A stretch of DNA of 64,000 bases from assembly GCF_021462225.1 (NCBI RefSeq), contig NC_061816.1, positions 6,916,119 to 6,980,118 of the forward strand, in the 5' to 3' direction. This DNA comes from Girardinichthys multiradiatus (lineage: Eukaryota > Chordata > Actinopteri > Cyprinodontiformes > Goodeidae). Numbering within the stretch: the first letter of the stretch is position 1; the number at the start of each line of letters is the position of its first letter. Positions 57,080 through 64,000 of this stretch are shown here, in pieces. The translations under genes were made by a program, and so were the position numbers. The notes beneath the pieces are model-generated. The model did not search any database, was not told the origin of the DNA, and saw nothing but the letters and a program-made list of their open reading frames with translations.

Positions 57080-57600
57080 ATGCTTCCTCATCACCTTAAG
57101 GCTAAATTTTAATTCACCATTGAAATATAAACCCTATTCTCCTTTTCTCTCTTTCCACCCCCCTCAATCAAAATGAAGCAACCTAGGCCCCAGCTAATTA
57201 AGTTTGAGAATATCTGGACCCTAATTAACATATTTGTGAGACAGGCAGACGCAGGGAGGGCCGAGCTGGAGAAGCCGTGTTTGCTCACAGCTTGATGCAC
57301 CGTCTCCGTGTCTTGGGTTGAAAAGGAAAGCGAGGCACGTTCACAGAGTCTCCAGGTTTGAACCAGGCTCCTCCGAACACAGAGGGGGAGCGGGGAGAAA
57401 ATGCTAGTAATTGGATGACCGTCTTATTATCCCTTTGTTGGTTGCAATTCCCTGATTAGCATTTTGAAATATTTTATAATATAATCCAGGAATTAGGGGA
57501 TTTTACTGCTGTTTTCTTTCACCTTCCTTCCCCTCTTCTTTCCAATTAGCTAAGCAGGAGGACAAGTCCTCAGAGGTTGATCCAGGTAGAACCTTGTGTT
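57080..57600. promoter_or_regulatory. Candidate conserved noncoding element
   Basis: 'ccccagctaattaagtttga', 'gaccctaattaacatatttg', 'gctagtaattggatgacc', 'ctgattagcattttgaaata' and 'ccaattagctaagcagg' place five homeodomain-type sites in 500 bp without repeats. Confidence 0.35.
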
Positions 57601-58494
57601 AGTATTCAATAAACACCATGTCCGATTTAGCAACAGTATTTACCTGGATTTACCTTCTCTCCGAGCTCACTCTCTGCTCCCACACACTGTTTTTTCTCTT
57701 ATGCCATTTTCCACAATCAAAATCAAATATTTACATATTAAATTGTGTGTTTCACAAAGTCCCCATTGTTGCAGAGAGGTGATTATCTCCACTGATTTTT
57801 GACAGGCTGGTATTTCTGGGCGTTTCCTGTTTATTTAGGTCAATAGAAGGCGACATTTTGCAATAAACTCTGCGTTCGGAAATCTTTTGGTCTGATTGTT
57901 TGTGTGACCCCAGGCATTGTGGACGTGGGGCTGGGAGTTTCGTGACAAGATGAGGTGTGCAATTCAGTTTAGCACATGTGAATGTAAATACAGATGTACG
58001 TGAGTGCAAGAAAGCAGGAACTTTTGAGCGCATTCGCAGGAAAACAGTCGTCGTCAGAGGCCTCCTTCACCTGATTGAAAATGTAGATTATGGGTCCGTC
58101 TAATCAGGGGCCTAACTGACACAACGAATGGTATATTAAAGTAAATACTAAATAAAGGGAAGTAAAATCATGCAAGTTTCATGATAGAAAATAAAAAAGA
58201 TAAAAGGAAGCGAAAAGTGTGATAAATTACTTATTCTACATGCAATTGATTAGTGAGTCGGCCACACAAGGCCTACCTCATGACTGCATGTTTACCAAAC
58301 CAATAGAATTATGTCATAGATTATTCAAGGTTATTTATTCAGGACTAAACCTGCTTGTGACTGAGAATTATAGATAAAACAACCTTTCTGCAGGATCTAT
58401 CACTAAGAACTTCATAAGGCCAATGCATATTGGAGTGGATGCTTTGACACATGTCTGCTGTGGCTGATGTGTGTTGCCATTAAGCCTGAATATA
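57601..58494. other. Unassigned DNA
   Basis: No recognisable feature. Confidence 0.4.
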
Positions 58495-58499
58495 CAGAC

Positions 58500-59300
58500 C
58501 ATATAAAAAAAACTTTGATGAGACAATAAATAATTGTAAAGCTTTTTCCACCTTTAATGAACTGTACATTGTTCAATTCAACAGAAAAATAAACACATCT
58601 GTTTGGGGAAAAATGTAAACAAAAATAAATTACATTAACCTGGTTGCATAAGTGTGCACACTGTTAAACTAAAACCTTAGCTTTCTTAGATTCACGCCTG
58701 CCATCAGTGAGCCTAAATAAAGTTAAGCTGTTCTAGTAGGATTTTCCAGATATCTCCTCATTTTCATCCTTTAATTAAAGCCACAATTTGCAGAGAGGAT
58801 GCGTCATAGATAATTCGAGACAGTATGGAACAACAGTGAAGTAACTAAAATTAGAGCTGCATAAGATATCGGATCGCAATCGTCATCGCCAAATAAGTGA
58901 AGGAAATATCACAATCACAAAGGACTGCTTGGACACAATATTTGGTAGGATGATATATTTCAAGTATCATTGATTCACGCTCTACATATCAATAATATAT
59001 TAGACCAGGTAAATAGACTAAATGCACTTAATGGTCTATATGGTCTATACCTGATCTGAGATGTTAAAGCTCGTATAAATAAATTGTGGGTTTTTCACAA
59101 ATTATATCTTTAAATCAATTTTCAGCAATAGTATTCGAATATATTTTCCTGTTATTGTGCAGCCTTAACTAAAACTGGAAATGTCTCCATGACCGATAAA
59201 AAGACTGGATATAAACGGGCCAGGGAGGCTGGAACAAGCATCACAGCATCACTAATGTATCTGCAGGGATATCTGGTAAGCACTGGTTAATACCATTCAG
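58500..59300 (+). mobile_element. Tc1-like relic, 5' part (family C), with nested miniature element
   Basis: 'gctttttccacctttaatga', 'cctggttgcataagtgtgca' and 'cacactgttaaactaa' followed by 'agttaagctgttctagtagg' match the 5' end of a widespread fish Tc1 family. The coding similarity (tatggaacaacagtgaagta) is split at 58851, and it resumes at 59166 with 'actaaaactggaaatgtctc', 'aaaagactgg' and 'gatatctggtaagcactgg'. Confidence 0.7.
58851..59165. mobile_element. hAT-type miniature element with 9-bp flanking repeat
   Basis: The ends 'tagagctgcataagatat' and 'tattgtgcagcctta' are imperfect inverted repeats of the 'tagggctgcacgatat' type. The same nine bases, taactaaaa, flank it at 58842-58850 and 59166-59174; eight of them would be a hAT target duplication. 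The interior is AT-rich and non-coding. Confidence 0.7.
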
Positions 59301-59815
59301 TCTTAACCCAAAGACTGAACAATGTATGTCTTTTTAGACGGGTTGAAGGAGAAAGCCTCTTCTCTCTAAAAAGCATTTGGAAGAATGCCTCAGGTGTACA
59401 AAGGTGACACAGCAAACCAATAACACAATGGCTGACAAAGAAACTAACAATGTTGTTACAACGGCGTAGTCAAAGTCCTTTTTATTGAAATGTTATAGTA
59501 AGACCTTTCGAGAGTAAGAGAGAAGATTCATCCAAAACTGTAAAAAAATTAAAAAAACTGTCAGAATAAAAAGAACCACCGAGAGTTATCGCAGCTAAAA
59601 GCTGGTTCTACATGCTGTTCCAACATAGGGTGTACTTAGTTTTCTATATGAATGTACAACATTCTTTGGAAAGAACCAAAAGTAAAGATGTTTGTTTGTA
59701 GCGAACTGCAGCATGTTTGGTTTTCTCCAAACATCAAGCACAGTAGTGGAGGTGTGATGATATGGTCTCTTTGTGCAGCCACGTGACCTTGACTGTAACT
59801 AAGATATACAAAAAC
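59301..59815 (+). pseudogene. Scrambled Tc1-like relic
   Basis: 'gagaaagcctcttctctcta' (59350) comes from the middle of a Tc1 transposase gene. 'gtagtcaaagtcctttttat' (59466) and 'gggtgtacttagttttctat' (59629) come from its 3' part and terminus. Then 'aagtaaagatgtttgtttgt' (59681), 'tggttttctccaaacatcaa' and 'gcacagtagtggaggtgtga' (59740) come from the middle again. The order middle-end-middle shows rearrangement or two overlapping insertions. Confidence 0.65.
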
Positions 59816-60109
59816 ACTGTACTACAACAACCCTCCTCACCAGCAACAAAACGAACTGACGTGGCTGCAGCTTCCTGAGAAGCTCTGTGACAGTTTATTT
59901 AATGTGAACATACTTGTACCGATCAAAGGTTAAGGCCCTCCGACTGTGGGCATCATTATTCCATCTCCACAGGGGAGCAAAAGCAGAACAGACTCTTGGG
60001 AACAGCATAACAGAACAAAGAGACGGCTTTCTTTAAACATCTTATATATATTTACATGTCTAAATTCCCCTGCACCTCTTCCTCCCTGTAAACCTCTTCC
60101 TAAACATGC

Positions 60110-60720
60110 TTCTCACCGCGTGTGATTTATTACATTCACCTAATAGAAGAAAATGTCATCCTTTCATGCTGAGACACCTCGTGACAATGCCCTTCACCAT
60201 GCTTTGAATCACACGCCCTCTTTTGTGCAGCTCTCAACACCAAATTGCATTTGTTCCAAGTGTCACGTTAATGTATGAAAAGTTTAGGATGTCACTGCAG
60301 TAATCTGACAGCAGAGGTTTTAGTTAAAGCAAACGTGTCATATTGTACTTCTATTAGCAGGTCGCCATTGCACTATTGGTGACATCCCAAAGTCAGTGGC
60401 GTGTCACCTTAATTTAAAGTTAAGCACTGTGACAGTTTAATATGCCAGGGAGATGAAAGCCTCCTCTGTTTCGGCGCCACGTCAAACCTTTTTCAAATGA
60501 GCGATAAATAGGGCTTATTGTTTCAGCGATTGAGAGGAACTGTCTGTCTAATGTGCCTTTATTCTGAACCCTCTCTGCTTCTCCTCCTCTGTCGTCCTCC
60601 ACCTCCTCTCCAACTTATGGAGATTTTGTTTTCAAGCCTGAGCGGCGCTACCTAGAGGTTGCAGATTAGGCTTTGAACGCAGGCTGAGTGTCTGTCATCC
60701 GAGGGGTCCGGAGACGGCTT
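60110..60720. promoter_or_regulatory. Candidate conserved noncoding element cluster
   Basis: A repeat-free 600 bp with 'tgtgatttattacattcacc', 'gccttcaccatgctttgaat'-like words, 'cagtaatctgacagcagagg', 'ccttaatttaaagttaagca' and 'gcgataaatagggcttattg' (a CDX/HOX-like AATAAA site). Pyrimidine-rich at 60570-60620. The function is inferred from texture only. Confidence 0.35.
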
Positions 60721-61064
60721 TAAATTATGGAACCCGAGGACAAATGGCTGAGCCTTTTTCTGTCTTTCTGCCCTCTTTTCCTCCACCGAACCTTCCCTCA
60801 GTTTGCAGAAGACAATGGCCAGCCATGGTAGCAAAAACAGATCAGTCCTACAAACAGGAACGATGGTTATTGAACTCGACTGAAACAGAGCTGGGTTGGT
60901 TATTCTTGTCTGCAACAGGCATATTATTATTGCCATCAGTGATGTAATGGAGAAAAACTGGAGAAAAACTAAGTACACCCTTACTGCTTCCATGGAATTT
61001 GTAAGCTAGTGACTGCATGTTATGAACTGATCCCCATTCTGGGTGGCCAAGTTTCTAAAAGCAG

Positions 61065-62788
61065 TTTTGGCAGTTTGCTCCTCTGGAGCATACAGGTGTG
61101 TGTACCACAATGCCAGGGCATAAAGACATCAGAAATGATCTGAGAGAAGCAGCGGTTGCAGTCCAATAAATTAAAATAATTATAAGGTCATTTGCCACAA
61201 AAATTGAAGAAAGAAGGTGTTTTGGCAGTTTGCTCCTCTAGAGCATACAGGTGAGTGTTACCACAATGCCAGGGCATAAAGACATCAGAAATGATCTGAG
61301 AAGCAGCGGTTGCAGTCCAGTCAGTCAGTCATTTTCTACCGCTTATTCCATAGTGGGTCACGGGGGAGCTGGTGCCTATCTCCAGCAGTCTATGGGCGAG
61401 AGGCGGGGTACACCCTGGACAGGTCGCCAGTCCATCACAGGGCAACACACCAACAACCATGTAGACACTTATTCACACACCTAAGGGCAATTTAGAGTTA
61501 CCAATTAACCTAACAGGCATGTCTTTGGACTGTGGGAGGAAGCCGGAGTACCCGGTGAGAACCCACGCATGCACGGGGAGAACATGCAAACTCCATGCAG
61601 AAAGACCCCCGGCTGGGAACCGAACCCAGGACCTTCTTACTGCAAGCCAACAGTGCTACCAACTGCGCCACCGTGCAGCCCAGTTGCAGTCCAATAAATT
61701 AAAATAATTATAAGGTCATTTGCCACAAAAATTGAAGAAAGAAGGTGTTTTGGTAGTTTGCTCCTCTGGAGCATACAGGTGTGTGTACCACAATGCCAGG
61801 GCATAAAGACATCAGAAATGATCTGAGAGAAGCAGCGGTTGCAGTCCAATAAATTAAAATAATTATAAGGTCATTTGCCACAAAAATTGAAGAAAGAAGG
61901 TGTTTTGGCAGTTTGTTCCTCTAGAGCATACAGGTGAGTGTTACCACAGTGCCAGGGCAGAAAGACATCGGCAATGATCTGAGAGAACCAGCTGTTGCAG
62001 TCCAATAATTTCAAATGGTTATAAGGTTATTTCCCACAAAAATTGAAGGAAGCAGGCGTTTTGACGGTTTGCTCTTCTTGGAGATACAAGTGTAATTTAA
62101 CACAATGTCAGGATGGAAAGACATAAGCAATAACCTTAGAGCAGCAATGATTGCAATCCAAAAATCTGGTCACGGTTATAATTTCATTGTCAACTATTTT
62201 TGGAAAGAGTCACCTCTATTAAAGCAGGTGTGTTGGCAGTTTGCTGCTCTGAAACATACACGAATGTGTAAACAATGCAAAGATGGAAAAACATAATCAA
62301 TTACATTATTATATTACATTAATATTAATAATATCTACTGATCACCTGCTTAGGAAGTGTGATCACCTCTATAAAGTAGGAGTTTTGGCAGATTGCTGGT
62401 GTGGAGCATACAAGTGTGTTAACACCATACCATGTTGGAAGATATCACTTCAACATATCACAGTAATATAATATACACTTACTTATAAGCTGATAACGTG
62501 GAAGTTTGGGCAGCTCTTTTAAACTAAGAAGCAGTTTGCTTCTCTTGAGCATACAGGAATGCATTAACACAATGCCAAAAGAGAAAGACATCAGCAATAA
62601 TATTATATCACAATAATATGATTTAGATCTACTGATCAGCTGACTGTTAGAAAGTTTAAGCACCTCTACAATGCAAGACTTTGGCAGTTTTCTGCTCAGG
62701 AAAATAGGTGTGTGTTAACACAACGGCAAGAAGGAAAAACAACAGCAACCTTAGAGAATCGACTGTTGCTGCCTCCCAGCCTAAGAAC
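61065..62788 (+). repeat. Tandem array of ~155-bp units derived from the Tc1 5' end
   Basis: About nine units start near 61065, 61220, 61748, 61903, 62059, 62231, 62383, 62525 and 62680. Each begins 'ttttggcagtttgct' (with variants) and carries 'gagcatacaggtgtgtg' and the transposase initiation region (MPGHKDIRNDLREAAVAVQ in units 1 and 3). Units 1-3 share a stop two codons after the conserved AVAVQ, so the mutation preceded their amplification. Unit 5 stays open longer (MSGWKDISNNLRAAMIAIQK). Units 1-4 are near-identical with a 154-156 bp period; units 5-9 are more diverged, with periods of about 140-172 bp. Confidence 0.85.
61320..61682 (-). repeat. Full-length SINE-like repeat inserted in array unit 2
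   Basis: A 363-bp copy of the 9898-10243 repeat in the opposite direction. In its own sense it starts 'ggctgcacggtggcgcagtt', has a B-box-like sequence (reverse complement at 61616-61626) and ends in a (TGAC)n tail. It is flanked by an exact 11-bp direct repeat, gttgcagtcca (61309-61319 and 61683-61693), a target-primed retrotransposition signature. Only one array unit carries it. Confidence 0.9.
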
Positions 62789-62943
62789 TCACTTAAAACT
62801 GTGCACATATATTTATATTATATTGTAGATATGTTTATACTGTTTAATTTGTATTGTATTGCACCGACTACGCCAAAACAAATTCCTTGTATGTCCAAAA
62901 ACGTACTTGGCAATAAAGCTTTTCTGATTCTGATTCTGATTCT
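62789..62943 (+). repeat. Non-LTR retrotransposon 3' tail fragment, copy 2
   Basis: Almost identical to 43151-43305 (one visible substitution, tttgtattg versus tttgtactg), ending in a TTCTGA-type tail. It interrupts array unit 9 within the transposase region. Confidence 0.75.
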
Positions 62944-63480
62944 GAAGAAGGGATGTAATCTTCCCAAAAAATGTATAAGTGGAAAACAATTAAGATGGTT
63001 TCCAATGCTATTAAGAGTGGACATCCCAGTAAATTCACCCCAAGGTCAAATAGAAATAACAGAAAGAGGTTCACAGGCCTCAGTTAACAGGTTAAATGTT
63101 AACCTCCATGACAGGACAATTAGAAAAAAGGACTGAACAAAAGTGGTTTGTTTCGAAAGAATATAAGAGCATGACTGAAGTTTGCAGTTTGAAGACGTGT
63201 GAAACAATGTCTTTGGGAGATTTGATACCAAAATAGAGATGTTTGGTCATGATGCACAGCAACCAGTTTGGAGAAAATCACACACACCTTTTCAGCACAA
63301 ACACCCTAATGTAAAACTGACCAGCACAGACGTGCAGGCATGATAATGTGGGGTTATTTTGCATCATGAAGTCCTCTGTATATCCTAATATTCTATAGTC
63401 AAATGTGAGGCCATCTTACAACAAATAATAAAGCAATGCAGCAAGGAAGAGTTGACCAAATCTCCTCCACTATGATCAGA

Positions 63481-64000
63481 TAAGGTGATAAAGTCAGATA
63501 AGAAGAAACACTTCTCTGAAGGTTTTGTTAATGGAGTGCATTAACTTTTCTGCTTTGAATTCATCGTATGACAATCTTACATCCTTGTAAGGACTGTACG
63601 TTTTTTTCCCGATGTGTAAAACTCTTGAATCAACTTTTTACAATGAGGCCGCCTCTCAGTGGGTGTCCTTTGACACGTCATTAGTGCCGGGGAGTTGAAA
63701 GTGACACAGGTTGCTCGGGAGTTGAAAGTGACACAGGTTGCTCGCTCAACGGAAACCTACACCCATTAAAGGAAAACATTGGCTACAGGTGGGCAATTGT
63801 GACGGTTGTGCAAAGAAACAACCTGGAGGGAGGAAGGGACAGCTATTAAGTGGTTGTGGAGGTGCTAGGCAGCCAGGAGAAAGAGCAAAGGGAGTATTAG
63901 AAGTCAGTTTGTTTTCCCACACTCCCTCTCTTCCATCTTTTCCACGAGGTGGAGGAAAAACGAAGTGCCGTGAAGCTTGAAAGAGCGCCTGACATCTGAA
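63481..64000. other. Unassigned DNA at window end
   Basis: Besides the 27-bp duplication, this contains a GC-richer open frame (63738-63980, +, 80 codons, basic and Gly-rich) with no recognisable domain. Confidence 0.4.
63690..63743. repeat. Exact 27-bp tandem duplication
   Basis: The unit gggagttgaaagtgacacag plus gttgctc occurs twice in a row, at 63690-63716 and 63717-63743, with no mismatch. A recent slippage or duplication event, or an assembly artefact. Confidence 0.95.

Larger units (their letters stand above)
60945..63480 (+). mobile_element. Expanded Tc1-like relic (family D) carrying a tandem array and two insertions
   Basis: The left end 'aaaactaagtacacccttac' is the terminus of a common fish Tc1 family. 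Its 5' segment, including the transposase start, is tandemly amplified (61065-62788). The body resumes at 62943 with 'aagtggaaaacaattaagat', 'gagtggacatcccagtaaat', 'tcaccccaaggtcaaataga', 'aggcctcagttaacaggtta', 'gagatgtttggtcatgatgc' and 'caaatgtgaggccatcttac', in normal order, before decaying near 63480. A SINE and a retrotransposon tail are nested in it. Confidence 0.8.

Noticed and set aside
61065..62788. CRISPR-like array
   Set aside because: Units are ~155 bp and homologous along their length, without short repeats and unique spacers, and the DNA is vertebrate.

Overview
The window reads as nuclear DNA of a ray-finned fish, most likely a percomorph teleost. The evidence is a dense set of fish-type interspersed repeats: many Tc1-like transposon relics, a Maui/L2-type LINE 3' end with a (TTGAA)n tail, tRNA-derived SINEs, hAT-type miniature elements, a PIF/Harbinger relic and long dinucleotide runs. 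No host protein-coding gene could be identified. The only long intact reading frame is a Tc1-like transposase (2022-3026), and it belongs to the mobile element, not the host. The window looks like a gene desert or the inside of very large introns. Family names rest on remembered repeat and protein consensus patterns, not on a database search.

Layout. 0-13 kb: hAT-like remnant; a complete 1.61-kb Tc1-like element with 200-bp inverted repeats and TA target duplication (1694-3303); a 5'-truncated SINE; a degenerate TTAGC/TTAGT-rich tract; a CpG-rich patch with a strong hairpin (5.65-6.0 kb); and LINE reverse-transcriptase fossils (6.8 kb and 12.5-13.3 kb). 13-24.7 kb: a degenerate 'agtaacct' repeat field (15.2-16.7 kb), a LINE C-terminal relic (17.9-18.3 kb), GC-richer single-copy blocks, a Harbinger relic (21.15-21.69 kb), and antisense Tc1 relics, one with recognisable ends (23363-24686). 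24.7-41 kb: mostly single-copy-looking DNA with possible regulatory blocks and scattered Tc1 relics, including two in opposite orientation (40.39-41.1 kb). 42-50.7 kb: a Tc1 relic with a hAT-type insertion, a LINE-like 3' tail, a well-preserved L2 3' end, AAGCTA-rich tracts broken by miniature elements, and a full-length SINE. 50.8-60.9 kb: possible regulatory blocks, more Tc1 relics and a diverged local triplication. 60.9-63.5 kb: a Tc1 relic whose 5' end has been amplified into about nine tandem units.

The most notable points are the structurally complete Tc1 copy whose two catalytic aspartates are replaced (E148 and N238, with E273 kept); the Tc1-derived tandem array, in which the first units alternate between two variants and one is split by a SINE with an 11-bp target duplication; and a cluster of repeated reverse-transcriptase motif blocks. 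Blocks called candidate conserved noncoding elements are judged only from base composition and homeodomain-like motifs, so they are hypotheses.
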